64,000 nt of DNA from Myroides sp. 1354 (GTDB lineage Bacteria > Bacteroidota > Bacteroidia > Flavobacteriales > Flavobacteriaceae). The notes under the pieces are model-generated. The model saw only the letters and a program-made list of their open reading frames with translations. It searched no databases and had not been told where the DNA came from. Both the position numbers and the translations under genes were made by a program. The DNA is taken from the NCBI RefSeq assembly GCF_030324495.1, contig NZ_JACAGN010000014.1, forward strand, positions 40,261 to 104,260, in the 5' to 3' direction. Below are positions 16,710 to 25,760 of the stretch, piece by piece. Positions within the stretch are counted from its first letter, which is position 1; each line of letters opens with the position of its first letter.

Positions 16710-18251
16710 TTAGATCGTTTTGCGATGTGATAAAATAAGATTTGACTGCCCTTGGCTGATTTGAATGGATTTATGAAATCCCGTTGTAGTAATTGCGATA
16801 TTCTTTTCCTTGGCTTTTTCGTTGATAAACGATTGAATCATTTCTAGAACATCCATATGGATATACCCCATTTGCTTGGCTTGAATCGCCAAATGGCAAT
16901 TATCTGGTAATTGGTGTAACTTATTTTTAATTGCGGTTTTATTAAAGAAAGATACCTCTTGTGCTAATGTTAGTGTATAGACGAGTTGTTCATCCTTAAC
17001 CGTATGTTGCATAGAAAAAGCCTTTCGAACATTTCCCAACAATAAAAAGGCGATACTCACGAGCATTCCCGCTAAAACTCCCATAAGTAAATCGGTTGCA
17101 ACAACCATAACTAATGTTACAATAAAAGGAGCAAATTGCGTATAACCTTTATGCCAGAAATGGAGTAAAACAGCAGGTTTTGCTAGGTTATATCCCACCA
17201 AGATTAGCACGGCTGCTAAAGAAGCTAATGGAATCATATTCAGCACAAAAGGCAGTGCTACAACAGCCAACAGGAGAAATACTCCGTGTATAATGGCAGA
17301 GGCTTTGTACAATCCTCCTGCATTAACATTAGCAGATGATCGCACTACTACAGAAGTCATAGGTAATCCTCCAATCAAGGAGCTGATAATATTACCTATT
17401 CCTTGTGCTTTAAGTTCGCGATTGGTATCGGTATGTCGTCTTAAAGGATCGAGGCGATCCGTTGCTTCAATACACAATAAAGTTTCAATAGAAGCAACAA
17501 TGGCAATGGTTCCTGCTACAACCCATACCGTAGGATTAGTCAGTCCAGTCCAATCTGGAAAAACGAAAAGCGAACCAATGGATGAAAGTCCATCTAATAC
17601 GGGAATAGCCACAACTTGAGAGGCGCCGATTGCCCATGAACTATCGGTATAAATCCACAATTGATTGAGTATAATACCTACTGCTACAACAACTAGAGCT
17701 GCGGGTAAAAAGGTCATTTTCTTCAACCTTTTACTCTTGTTCCACCCGATTAAAATAGCCAATGAGAGTAGAGTCATCAAAAGAGTTCCTTTGTGAATAG
17801 AAGTGAAATTTTGAACCTCACTAAAGGCGTTGACCCCAAGAGCTAAAGGCAATTGTTTGATTACAATTACGACTCCAATTCCGGCCAACATCCCTTCTAT
17901 CACACTAGACGGAAAGAAGTTTGCTATAGTTCCCGCGCGTAAAAATCCTAAAATTAATTGAATAATCCCAGCAAGGATTCCAGCAGTCAGCAAAAGTTGA
18001 AAGGATCCTAACTCACTAATAGCGGCTAAGATAATAGCGGCTAATCCCGCTGCAGGACCACTTACACTAACGTTGGAATTACTGAGAAATCCAACGATTA
18101 CACCCCCTACTATTCCAGCGATAATTCCCGCAATTGGAGGAGCACCCGAAGCTAGCGCAATTCCCAAACAAAGCGGAAGTGCGACTAAAAAGACCACAAG
18201 GCCTGGAGCAACACTTGGTTTAAGCGTTGCCAAATTTATATTGAATTTCAT
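16710..18251 (-). CDS. SulP family inorganic anion (probably bicarbonate) transporter
   Basis: 513 residues with about eleven to twelve hydrophobic helices. N-terminal SulP features are visible: 'FLVALPLCLGIALASGAPP', 'GIIAGIVGGVIVGFLSNSN', 'SVSGPAAGLAAIILAAI', plus 'SLIGGLPMTSVVVRSSANVN' in the core. The C-terminal ~100 residues form a reduced STAS-like region ('MGYIHMDVLEMIQSF'). The SulP family carries sulfate, bicarbonate and other anions; the adjoining carbonic anhydrase gene makes bicarbonate the best guess (SulP-CA pairs are common). The promoter should be in the 118 bp upstream, which holds hairpins and a GATAACC repeat remnant. Confidence 0.92.
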   Translation of the reverse strand: MKFNINLATLKPSVAPGLVVFLVALPLCLGIALASGAPPIAGIIAGIVGGVIVGFLSNSNVSVSGPAAGLAAIILAAISELGSFQLLLTAGILAGIIQLILGFLRAGTIANFFPSSVIEGMLAGIGVVIVIKQLPLALGVNAFSEVQNFTSIHKGTLLMTLLSLAILIGWNKSKRLKKMTFLPAALVVVAVGIILNQLWIYTDSSWAIGASQVVAIPVLDGLSSIGSLFVFPDWTGLTNPTVWVVAGTIAIVASIETLLCIEATDRLDPLRRHTDTNRELKAQGIGNIISSLIGGLPMTSVVVRSSANVNAGGLYKASAIIHGVFLLLAVVALPFVLNMIPLASLAAVLILVGYNLAKPAVLLHFWHKGYTQFAPFIVTLVMVVATDLLMGVLAGMLVSIAFLLLGNVRKAFSMQHTVKDEQLVYTLTLAQEVSFFNKTAIKNKLHQLPDNCHLAIQAKQMGYIHMDVLEMIQSFINEKAKEKNIAITTTGFHKSIQISQGQSNLILSHRKTI

Positions 18252-18369
18252 TTTTTGTTTACTTAAAATTAGTTTACGGTTAACAGTTTCTGGTTAAAAA
18301 CATATTCGGTCGTAAGAAAAAATATTCTTACAACAAAAAAATCACTGATCCTTGATCACTGATAACCAA

Positions 18370-18675
18370 TTAAGCAACAAAAAATTCTGGAGGGGGGGAT
18401 AAAACGTCGAATTCTAAAGATTCGTACACTAATTTCAATTGTGCATAATGAAGTCCAGATTCCTCTCTATCTTGAAATAGAAAATCATCTTGAAAAGGAT
18501 GTAACCCATGGAAGTGTCCTTTTTCTTCTTCCTCTGCATTAGTAATGGGTTTTTTATTTTCTTCCGAAATCGTCAGCATAGGAATATCTAGCTCAATGCC
18601 AGCTAACACCGCAATAGTGGGTGTAGCAATAAAATTGACAAAGAAAAACAAGACTACTAGTGCTGCGTATTTCAT
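18370..18675 (-). CDS. Small protein with N-terminal membrane segment, unknown function
   Basis: 101 residues. One hydrophobic N-terminal segment ('MKYAALVVLFFFVNFIATPT') could be a signal anchor or an uncleaved signal. The rest is acidic and polar with 'EEEEKGHFHGLHPFQDDF' and a proline-rich end ('LSPPPEFFVA'). I recognise no family. It is upstream of the SulP gene on the same strand with a 118-bp gap that contains hairpins, so it may or may not share a transcript. Reading quality (ATG start, ordinary composition) supports a real gene. Confidence 0.6.
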   Translation of the reverse strand: MKYAALVVLFFFVNFIATPTIAVLAGIELDIPMLTISEENKKPITNAEEEEKGHFHGLHPFQDDFLFQDREESGLHYAQLKLVYESLEFDVLSPPPEFFVA

Positions 18676-18733
18676 AGCAACAAAAATATTTTTTTTTCAA
18701 AAAATACAAGCATTTGAGTTGTTAATTTTATTG

Positions 18734-18870
18734 TAAATAGTTATCGGTTATCAGTTAACGGTTAAATTTTCTGATTTAAGAATACATTTTCTTTAATCGA
18801 CAATCTGACAAAAACACAAAAAAGCGAAAAAACGAAAAAGCAACTTGCAAAAAAGCGCAAGAACAACAAC
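18734..18870. repeat. Reverse-oriented copy of the 11860-12435 repeat
   Basis: Holds 'ttatcggttatcagttaacg', 'aaattttctgattt', 'aagaatacattttcttta' and 'cgaaaaaac...gcaacttgca', the reverse complement of the 119-bp tandem unit. Single, diverged copy. It ends beside the old stop codon of the frameshifted NUDIX gene. Confidence 0.8.
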
Positions 18871-18871
18871 T

Positions 18872-19755
18872 TTACAACAAGCAACGATCAAACAAAAAAT
18901 CAAATACCTTTAAAACCCCTGGAACGGGTATTTGATGTTGGAGATATTCTTCTTTGGTAAAATATTGTATTCCTCCGATTTCATTTGCAATAGTAATCAC
19001 ATCCGCTGCTAATTCGTATAAAAAAAACTTGTAAAAAGAATATTTTTTTTCTCTCCATAAGCAGGAGCTACAATGTGTGTTAGATACGAAAGTCGTTCAG
19101 GCTGTAGAATGAGAGATAGTTCCTCTTCAATTTCGCGTATCAATGCCTCTTGACTATTTTCGCCTGCATCTATTTTTCCACCAGGAAGATACCAAGCCTG
19201 TTTATTTTTACTAAAGGCCAACAAAAGTCGATGGTCTTTTATGCACACCAATCCAGCAGTAGGCAGATTTATCCACGGTTGATCCACTACCGCAAGGTAG
19301 TATTCTACAGCGTCATTTTGATTGTGGAGAACATTGGATGGTTTTCCACCTAATGTTTCATACCACGCTTGTCTTGCTGGTGCTGACACAACAGTTAAAT
19401 AACTAAACGAAGCCTCGAGCGCCTTTCTTTGAATAGACTCCCACAGCAATAGTAAATTATGTTGTCTTTGCACTATGTTAGTTTCAGGCAACTGTTTTGT
19501 GGATGAAAGGTAAAAACTAGTCAATTGTGCCCCATAGCCCAATGAACGAAACGCAAAACACCCCCAAAGGGATTCATTTAAGTAAACCAAATAAAACTGA
19601 TTTTGCTGAATTAATTCAAAGATTTCTATCGACTTATCTTTCTTTTCGTATGATTCTATCGCGCTCATCGCTTCTGCATCAATCAGAAAGTTTTGAATTT
19701 GTTCGATAGCTTGAGTTGTAGCTGGTACAATATGGAGTTGGATTAACGGAGACAT
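18872..19755 (-). pseudogene. GNAT-like/NUDIX fusion protein, frameshifted at a T8 run
   Basis: The N-terminal ~140 residues look like an acetyltransferase-type domain ('AIEQIQNFLIDAEAMSAIES', 'LTSFYLSSTKQLPETN', 'SFSYLTVVSAPARQAWYET'). The C-terminal half is a NUDIX hydrolase with a complete Nudix box ('GGKIDAGENSQEALIREIEE' then EL). In the given sequence the frame stops at 19009 just after 'NILFTSFFYTN'. The natural continuation lies one frame over: 'LYELAADVITIANEIGG', 'IQYFTKEEYLQHQIPVPGV', stopping at 18872. Adding one T to the T8 run (complement of 19020-19027) restores 294 residues. This may be a real mutation, phase variation or a sequencing error. NUDIX enzymes cleave nucleoside diphosphate derivatives. 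Confidence 0.8.
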
Positions 19756-19800
19756 AGCTTTTCAATTTACTGACATATCTTACAAAGAATCGAAATTAAA

Positions 19801-19842
19801 AAGAAAAAGCAGGACAATTACACATCCTGCTTTTTCTTTTTC
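19801..19842. terminator. Bidirectional terminator
   Basis: 11-bp stem AAAAAGCAGGA / TCCTGCTTTTT with a 10-base loop and T-rich runs on both strands. No annotated gene ends right beside it; it would stop minus-strand transcripts coming from the 20.3 kb side before the NUDIX gene. Confidence 0.7.
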
Positions 19843-20357
19843 ATAAATTTTTCTTGTATACTAAAAACAACTTGTTTTTAGTAAGGTTTTTTAACTTGAA
19901 AGTATAAGGTACTATTTCGAAACAACAAACAATTAAACAGAACTCCTATTATTCCTTATCAAATTAAAAACTTGAAATTCACTACTTGCAAATCACGATA
20001 TCCTTTCTTCTGCCTTACTAAAAAAAAGGAATAATCTGCTTCGAAATGAACTTCTACTCATTTATTTAATTCCCTAACAAAGGAAATAACATTCTAGGTA
20101 ATAAACAAGAAAAAAATTCAACGTTATTCTTTTTTAGTTTTAATTTAATACTATAAAAAAAATTAATGAAATAAATCTTACTCAAGGCCAATAAAATTAG
20201 ATATAACACAATAAAACCAAAAAAAAAATATTCTTTTTACAAGTTTTTTTTATCCAAATTGGCATACATCTGTGCTTTTTCTTCTTTTTTTTATGTATTT
20301 ATCTTCTTCCCTTCACCTTGTAGTAGCACAACTACTAGCTTTTTTGAGACTATTCGG
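19843..20357. other. Gene-free AT-rich region with a perfect 21-bp palindrome
   Basis: I see no credible coding sequence. At 19861-19881 lies a perfect dyad CTAAAAACAA-C-TTGTTTTTAG, which could be an operator or a small hairpin. The rest is A/T-rich. A small RNA ending at the terminator at 19801-19842 is possible but unproven. Confidence 0.5.
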
Positions 20358-20726
20358 TTATTTATAATCCTTTGCTTGCGAATTGTCTTCCGGATTAGGT
20401 GTTTGTTGATCCAACAAAACTTCCCCCCATCGATTAAGTTGTTTCAAAACCTCAACAAGTGCTATTCCTATAGGGGTCAATGTATATTCAACTCTAGGAG
20501 GAACCTCATCAAAACGCGTTTTATTTAAAATACCCACATCTTCTAATTCTTTGAGTTGTTGATTGAGTACTCTCCGATCAACTGTGGCAATTCCCCTCAA
20601 AAACTCACTGGGCCTTTTTTCTCCTTCATTGATTCGCCAAATAATGGGAATTTTCCATTTTCCACTGATTGCTTTTACCGCATATTCAAGTGGACATACT
20701 TTTTCTGTGATAATTTGTTTTTGCAT
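20358..20726 (-). CDS. HxlR family transcriptional regulator
   Basis: 122 residues, a one-domain winged helix. Family features: 'CPLEYAVKAISGKWKIPIIW' with the conserved Cys and the GKW(K)xxI motif, 'LRGIATVDRRVLNQQLKELE' for the recognition helix, and 'PRVEYTLTPIGIALVEVL'. HxlR regulators respond to oxidants, electrophiles or metabolites, sometimes through the N-terminal Cys. No clear partner gene is adjacent: the beta-barrel genes start 320 bp away on the other strand, so autoregulation or control of the barrel genes is possible. Confidence 0.9.
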   Translation of the reverse strand: MQKQIITEKVCPLEYAVKAISGKWKIPIIWRINEGEKRPSEFLRGIATVDRRVLNQQLKELEDVGILNKTRFDEVPPRVEYTLTPIGIALVEVLKQLNRWGEVLLDQQTPNPEDNSQAKDYK

Positions 20727-21047
20727 CGCTCTATTTCTCTTACTTACAAAGATGTCATTAAAAATTTAATAATCACGTCTCCTCCTCCTCTTCTTTTTCT
20801 AAAAGTAGCGGAGTAAGTACCAATTCAACGAGCAAAAATAAAAAAAGTAATCTTATAATTACTTCTTATTCCCTTATTGGAGATTTAATAATGCTAAATA
20901 TACGTATTAATAGTATAGAAATCACATTTTTTTATCATTTCACTTTATTTTTTGAAAAATTATACAAATCATATTTATTTTCATTTTTAATTAGAAATAT
21001 ATTTAATACTTTTAGCATGAATTTAACCTTATAAATACACAATACAC

Positions 21048-21653
21048 ATGAAGAAAATTACTATGAGCCTATTGGCTATTTTCGCTTTCAGCGGAGCTGC
21101 ATTAGCACAAACTCCAGATGTTAAAATTGGAGCAAAAGCAGGTTTGAATATTTCAAACGTTTCTGATATAGATGACTCAAAAAGCAAAACAGGATTTCAC
21201 GTAGGAGCTGTAGCAGAAATTTTCATCAACGAAAAATTCTCAATTCAACCAGAGCTTCTTTACTCTACTCAAGGAGCTAAAGCTTCACAAAAAGAGACTT
21301 TTATGGGGCAAACTTTTACATTGGATAGCACACTAAAATTAGACTACATCAACATTCCTATCATGGCAAAATACTATATCATTGATGGATTAAGTGTACA
21401 AGCAGGTCCTCAAATTGGTTTTTTAGTAAAAGCTGAAACGAAAGACAAATTCCAAGGTGAATCTGAAACTACAAATGTAAAAAGTGAAACTCAAAAAGTT
21501 GATTTTGGCTTAAACTTTGGAGCTGGTTATGAATTACCTATGGGTCTTTTCTTTGATGCACGCTATAACTTAGGTTTAACTAAAATAAACAAGGAAGGCG
21601 ATAACTCTTTAAAAAATAGAGTCATTCAAATTTCGGTAGGATATAAATTCTAA
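21048..21653 (+). CDS. Outer membrane beta-barrel protein (PorT/OMP_b-brl type)
   Basis: 201 residues: a Sec signal peptide ('LLAIFAFSGAALAQ') and then an eight-stranded barrel pattern: 'KIGAKAGLNISNVSD', 'GFHVGAVAEIFINEKFSIQP', 'LDYINIPIMAKYYIIDGLSV', 'VDFGLNFGAGYELPMGLFFD' and a C-terminal strand ending in Phe ('VIQISVGYKF'), the usual outer membrane insertion signal. Function is likely structural or a small porin. It has its own terminator and a paralogue immediately downstream. Confidence 0.9.
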   Translation: MKKITMSLLAIFAFSGAALAQTPDVKIGAKAGLNISNVSDIDDSKSKTGFHVGAVAEIFINEKFSIQPELLYSTQGAKASQKETFMGQTFTLDSTLKLDYINIPIMAKYYIIDGLSVQAGPQIGFLVKAETKDKFQGESETTNVKSETQKVDFGLNFGAGYELPMGLFFDARYNLGLTKINKEGDNSLKNRVIQISVGYKF

Positions 21654-21660
21654 AAAAAAC

Positions 21661-21694
21661 GAAAGAGGATAATCAACATTATCCTCTTTTTTTT
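21661..21694 (+). terminator. Terminator between the two barrel genes
   Basis: Stem GAGGATAAT / ATTATCCTC, loop CAAC, followed by eight T residues; eight bases past the first barrel gene. Confidence 0.9.
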
Positions 21695-21755
21695 ACCCTT
21701 ACAACCTTTGTTCTAAAAAACAAGAAGAAAAGTTAAAATAAAATCACCATTACCA

Positions 21756-22448
21756 ATGAAAAAAATAACAACTAGCCTATTAGCTATTTTTGCTTTTAGT
21801 GTTTTGTCTCATGCACAAACAACAGATAAACCAGACACGCCAGAAGTGAAATTCAGAGTTAAATCTGGTTTAAATATTTCAAACTTCTCCAATGATCCCG
21901 AAAGCAAAAGCAAAACGGGTTTTCACCTGGGAGCTGCAGCTGAAATCTTTATAACAGATAAATTCTCTATCCAACCAGAGCTTCAGTATTCAACGCAAGG
22001 AGCCAAAGCCAAAAGTAGTGCGTACGATGATTATGAATATGAATATGATTATGACTATGATGATTATGATGATTATGGCTATTATTATGACTCTGGCTAT
22101 CAAATTTCAAAAATGGTTGCTAAATTAAATTACCTCAACATTCCTATCATGGCTAAATACTATATTGCGGATGGTTTGAGTATTCAAGCAGGTCCACAGC
22201 TAGGGTTTCTTCTCAAAGCTAAAGCTGAAATAGATGTTAAAATCGAGAATGAAAAAACAACTATAACTAAAGATATCAAATCCTCAGTAAATAAAGTTGA
22301 CTTTGGTTTAAACTTTGGCGTAGGATATGATCTACCTATTGGTTTATTCTTTGATGCTCGTTACAACCTTGGTTTAACAAACTTCAATAAAGAAGGAGAT
22401 AAAATTCAACACCGCGTATTCCAATTAGGTGTAGGCTATAAATTTTAA
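21756..22448 (+). CDS. Outer membrane beta-barrel paralogue with Asp/Tyr-rich loop
   Basis: 230 residues, clearly a tandem duplicate of the gene at 21048: same signal peptide layout ('TSLLAIFAFSVLSHAQ'), same barrel strands ('FRVKSGLNISNFSND', 'GFHLGAAAEIFITDKFSIQP', 'LNYLNIPIMAKYYIADGLSI') and terminal 'VFQLGVGYKF'. It differs by an insertion at ~90-115 of almost only Asp, Glu and Tyr ('YEYEYDYDYDDYDDYGYYYD'), placed where a surface loop would be. The tract is low-complexity at DNA level too (GATTATGA-type units), so it probably grew by slippage. Acidic/Tyr loops could bind cations, but no function is shown. Confidence 0.9.
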   Translation: MKKITTSLLAIFAFSVLSHAQTTDKPDTPEVKFRVKSGLNISNFSNDPESKSKTGFHLGAAAEIFITDKFSIQPELQYSTQGAKAKSSAYDDYEYEYDYDYDDYDDYGYYYDSGYQISKMVAKLNYLNIPIMAKYYIADGLSIQAGPQLGFLLKAKAEIDVKIENEKTTITKDIKSSVNKVDFGLNFGVGYDLPIGLFFDARYNLGLTNFNKEGDKIQHRVFQLGVGYKF

Positions 22449-22473
22449 TTGATTATCGGTTATCGGTTATCGG

Positions 22474-22520
22474 TTAGGAGTAAATGATCTAAATAGGATG
22501 ATTTACTCCTAACTTTTTTT
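22474..22520 (+). terminator. Terminator of the second barrel gene
   Basis: TTAGGAGTAAAT / ATTTACTCCTAA stem with a 15-base loop, ending in a run of seven T residues. Confidence 0.85.
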
Positions 22521-22529
22521 GTGTTATTA

Positions 22530-22915
22530 TGAGTTGGTGAAATCGAAACGTAGTGAAAATCGTAACACAGTGGAGATTCATCGAACTCCAAAACAAAATA
22601 TAAAATAGGTGAGATATATTCATCGAACACTAAAACCAAATCGTAACGCAGTGGAGATTCATCGAATACCAAAACAAAACATAAAATAGGTGAGATATAT
22701 TCATCGAACACTAAAACCAAATCGTAACGCAGTGAAAATCGTAACGCAGTGGAGATTCATCGAACTCCAAAACAAAATATAAAATAGGTGAGATAAATAT
22801 AAACTAGGTGAGATAGTTGGTGTGATGGTGAGAAGGGCACTCATAACCGATAGTTGGTGAGGAGGGTGTGGTGGTGAGAATGACACTCATAACCGATAAC
22901 TCATAACCGATAATA
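22530..22915. repeat. Cluster of dispersed intergenic repeats
   Basis: At least four partial copies of the modules 'cgtaacgcagtggagattca', 'tcgaa...ccaaaacaaaat', 'ataaaataggtgagatatat' and 'tcatcgaacactaaaacc', ending with 'gtgagaatgacactcataac' and the heptamer-like string 'cataaccgata'. Related to 3245-3372 and to 31370-31510. The open frames on the minus strand here are repeat readings. Confidence 0.85.
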
Positions 22916-22952
22916 AAAAAAGAGAGAATGATTACTCATTCTCTCTTTTTTT
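22914..22952 (-). terminator. Terminator of the tRNA-His cluster
   Basis: AGAGAGAATGA / TCATTCTCTCT stem flanked by A and T runs, just after the third (most downstream) tRNA on the minus strand. Confidence 0.85.
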
Positions 22953-22954
22953 AG

Positions 22955-23029
<75 letters not shown>

Positions 23030-23076
23030 GTGTATATTTTTTAAGGTGTTTCAATACATTCACCTAGTTCTTTTTG

Positions 23077-23151
<75 letters not shown>

Positions 23152-23198
23152 GTGTATATTTTTTAAGGTGTTTCAATACATTCACCTAGTTCTTTTTG

Positions 23199-23273
<75 letters not shown>

Positions 23274-23344
23274 GTATTTGTCTTATTTTGACGCTTGCAA
23301 AGGTAGCCATATTTCCTTATGTTGCAAGCATTTTTTGAAAAATT

Positions 23345-24061
23345 TTACATCAAATCATCTAAACGATTGACAGCCAAATATCTTTCTACTGTAAATCCTT
23401 CTGCGTGTTCTCTATTAATCAAGCGCCCTAAATCCTGAGCGCGATACACAATACTGTCCAAGAAATTTTTGGAAGTAATTGGTGTTGAGGGCTCTTTGGA
23501 GTTTACATCATAAAATTGGGTACCATACGCTAAAACCGCTTCCATTTTTTGATCAATGAATCCTGTAACATCTACGACAAAATCAGGTTCAATATTTTTC
23601 CATTGAATATAGTGATACACTACTTTTGGACGCCATTCCTCCTGCTCTACTCCATTTAGCGCAGTTTCAATACGCCTCAACCCTGCTAAAAAACAAGCAT
23701 CAGAAACTAATTTACTTCCTTTTCCATGGTCAATATGTCGGTCGTCAATCGCATTACACAAGACAATCTCTGGTTTGTACTTGCGAATCATTTTAATTAC
23801 TTCCAATTGATGTGCCTCGTCATTGACAAAAAAACCATCGCGAAAACCTAAATTCTCACGTACTACTACTCCCAAAACCTGAGCTGCTGCTGCCGCTTCT
23901 TGTGCGCGAATTTCGGCACTTCCTCTTGTTCCTAATTCACCGCGGGTTAGATCGACAATCCCCACTTTCTTTCCTCCGTGAACTTCTTTGGCTAAGGTAG
24001 CTCCACATCCCAATTCCACATCATCTGGATGAGCCCCAAAGGCTAATATATCTACTTTCAT
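23345..24061 (-). CDS. bshB1: Bacillithiol biosynthesis deacetylase BshB1
   Basis: 238 residues of the PIG-L/LmbE zinc deacetylase family. It removes the acetyl group from GlcNAc-malate in bacillithiol synthesis, the main low-molecular-weight thiol of many Bacteroidetes. Zinc-binding and catalytic motif 'AFGAHPDDVELGCGATLA' (AHPDD), the later zinc His in 'DDRHIDHGKGSKLV', and 'DLTRGELGTRGSAEIRAQEA' are all as expected. It is the third gene of an operon (hotdog thioesterase, isochorismate synthase, bshB1), nine bases after the synthase stop. Confidence 0.95.
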   Translation of the reverse strand: MKVDILAFGAHPDDVELGCGATLAKEVHGGKKVGIVDLTRGELGTRGSAEIRAQEAAAAAQVLGVVVRENLGFRDGFFVNDEAHQLEVIKMIRKYKPEIVLCNAIDDRHIDHGKGSKLVSDACFLAGLRRIETALNGVEQEEWRPKVVYHYIQWKNIEPDFVVDVTGFIDQKMEAVLAYGTQFYDVNSKEPSTPITSKNFLDSIVYRAQDLGRLINREHAEGFTVERYLAVNRLDDLM

Positions 24062-24070
24062 GCTTAATAC

Positions 24071-25126
24071 TTAAAATAAAACTTTCTTCATCGTGGTGGA
24101 TTTATTAACGGTTTCGATAAACTCACTCGTTGGATCGCTATCTTCCGTTACACCACATCCGATATATAAATTTACGTGTTCTTTTTCAATTTCCATACAC
24201 CTTAAGTTTACAAACAGGCGACTATGTTGTGAATTTTCAGCGATCGGAACATTCAACTCTCCCAAATAACCAGCATAATACTTACGCGAATATCCTTCTT
24301 CATGAAGTAGGAAATCTCGACTAACATCTTTAGGCATTCCACAAACTGCAGGCGTTGGATGCAAGGCTTCTACGATTGTTTGTACATCAACTTCTTTCAG
24401 CTCTGCTTCTATATTCGTACAGATGTGCATTACCTTAGCGGCTCGTTTAGTAAAAGGCTCAGACACCTCAATATGTGTACTCAACGGCTGTAATTTCTCT
24501 ACAATAAACTCTGTGACATAGCGCTGCTCTTCTCGTTCTTTCTCCCCCCAACGCACTTCATCTTTACCGTGATTTACCTGCGTACCTGCCAAAGCCATGG
24601 TATGCAATACCTTACCTTTTAACTCCACGAGTGTTTCTGGTGTTGCCCCCATCCACAAACCTATTTGTGGGTGGTATATCACATAGCAAAATGCCTCTGG
24701 ATAAGCCACCAGCAACTTGGTAAACAGCGATTGAATTTCCGTTACTTCAACAGCAACTTCTTCTTTTCTCGCTGGGACAACTTTGCTAAACTGTCCATTT
24801 TTGATTGCTGTTACACAACGACCAACTAAATGCTCAAAATTAGCCTTAGCTGGTTGTGCCTCATAATCTAAATCAAAGGCAGCAAAATCAACGGCCTCTA
24901 CAGGGATCTCTTCCTCTATCTTATCGGCATGAGCCAAGGGTATATAAAAGCGAATGCCTTCGTGAAAAGGCGCTAATATGAATCCAGATTCGGTAAAATG
25001 TTCTACTTGGTGTAGGGTATTATCGCGTTGAAACAAGCCGATGACTTGGGTTTGACCTGGTTTTTTATAGAGCACATAGGGTTTATCTGCTGCTATATGT
25101 TGGGTCCATGTCTCGTATAATCTCAT
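24071..25126 (-). CDS. menF: Isochorismate synthase
   Basis: 351 residues, converts chorismate to isochorismate, the first step to menaquinone (or to catechol siderophores). The chorismate-binding domain is complete: 'KNGQFSKVVPARKEEV', 'FCYVIYHPQIGLWMGATPET', 'LHTMALAGTQ', 'KEREEQRYVTEFIVEKL', 'LHPTPAVCGMPKD' and 'GYSRKYYAGYLGELN'. Its start overlaps the thioesterase stop by four bases, so the two are translationally coupled, and the pairing with a DHNA-CoA-thioesterase-like gene favours menaquinone. No dhbA/dhbE-type genes are present, which argues against siderophore synthesis. Confidence 0.9.
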   Translation of the reverse strand: MRLYETWTQHIAADKPYVLYKKPGQTQVIGLFQRDNTLHQVEHFTESGFILAPFHEGIRFYIPLAHADKIEEEIPVEAVDFAAFDLDYEAQPAKANFEHLVGRCVTAIKNGQFSKVVPARKEEVAVEVTEIQSLFTKLLVAYPEAFCYVIYHPQIGLWMGATPETLVELKGKVLHTMALAGTQVNHGKDEVRWGEKEREEQRYVTEFIVEKLQPLSTHIEVSEPFTKRAAKVMHICTNIEAELKEVDVQTIVEALHPTPAVCGMPKDVSRDFLLHEEGYSRKYYAGYLGELNVPIAENSQHSRLFVNLRCMEIEKEHVNLYIGCGVTEDSDPTSEFIETVNKSTTMKKVLF

Positions 25127-25572
25127 TCCGCTTTATTTTTATCAATTACAATATTGGTAATCTTACAGACAGACAGCAATACGTCATTTTCATCTGTAAT
25201 TTTAATTTCCCATAAGTGTAATGTACGTCCACGGTGTACTAATCGAGCCGTTCCCGTGACCAACCCTGCTCTTTTGCTGCGCACGTGATTGGCTGATATT
25301 TCAATTCCTCTTATTTCTTGTTGAGTAGGATCAATGAGCATTAGAGATGCTCCACTTCCTAGACTTTCGGCCAGGGCCACCATTGCGCCACCATGTAGTA
25401 AACCTGCTGGTTGATGTACGCGTTCGTTTACAGGCATCGTTGCCACTAAAAACTCAGGTCCTGCATCTATATATTCAATTTGCAATGTCTCCATTAAAGT
25501 GTGCTTACACACTTTAGCATACATGGCTAATACCTCTTCTTTATTAAAGTCCTTTCTTCTTTTCACATGCAT
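25123..25572 (-). CDS. PaaI/MenI-type hotdog thioesterase
   Basis: I place the start at the ATG at 25572 (M-H-V-K-R-R), giving 149 residues; the longer frame to 25683 adds an unusual 37-residue basic stretch with no family match. The hotdog core is clear: 'VHQPAGLLHGGAMVALAESL' (central helix with the catalytic acid region HGG...E) and 'GIEISANHVRSKRAGLVTGT'. The likely substrate is 1,4-dihydroxy-2-naphthoyl-CoA in menaquinone synthesis, inferred from coupling (4-bp overlap) to the isochorismate synthase gene; a PaaI-like general thioesterase is the alternative. Confidence 0.88.
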   Translation of the reverse strand: MHVKRRKDFNKEEVLAMYAKVCKHTLMETLQIEYIDAGPEFLVATMPVNERVHQPAGLLHGGAMVALAESLGSGASLMLIDPTQQEIRGIEISANHVRSKRAGLVTGTARLVHRGRTLHLWEIKITDENDVLLSVCKITNIVIDKNKAE

Positions 25573-25760
25573 AATATAACTAATTTTAGGCGTCTTAAAA
25601 GTAAGCCAAAAAAGATGCACTTCCCTTAAAAATATTATAATTCTTTCTTTTTTGAAAGTGCTACTGTATTTCTTCTGTCTCAAGGCTCCCGTGTATCCTA
25701 TTTTTTTAGTATTTTTAAGCCCTTCAAATAAAGAACCAATTTTATTGTAAGGAGACTAAA

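Noticed and set aside
20259..20528. 89-residue plus-strand frame opposite HxlR
   Set aside because: Antisense shadow of the HxlR gene with low-complexity composition.
22460..22886. Two minus-strand frames in the 22.5 kb repeats
   Set aside because: Internal repeats such as LVFDEYISPI mirror the DNA repeat; no start signal or independent composition.
24071..25126. Siderophore-synthesis role for the isochorismate synthase
   Set aside because: No isochorismatase, DHB dehydrogenase or NRPS genes are nearby; the coupling with a hotdog thioesterase fits menaquinone better.
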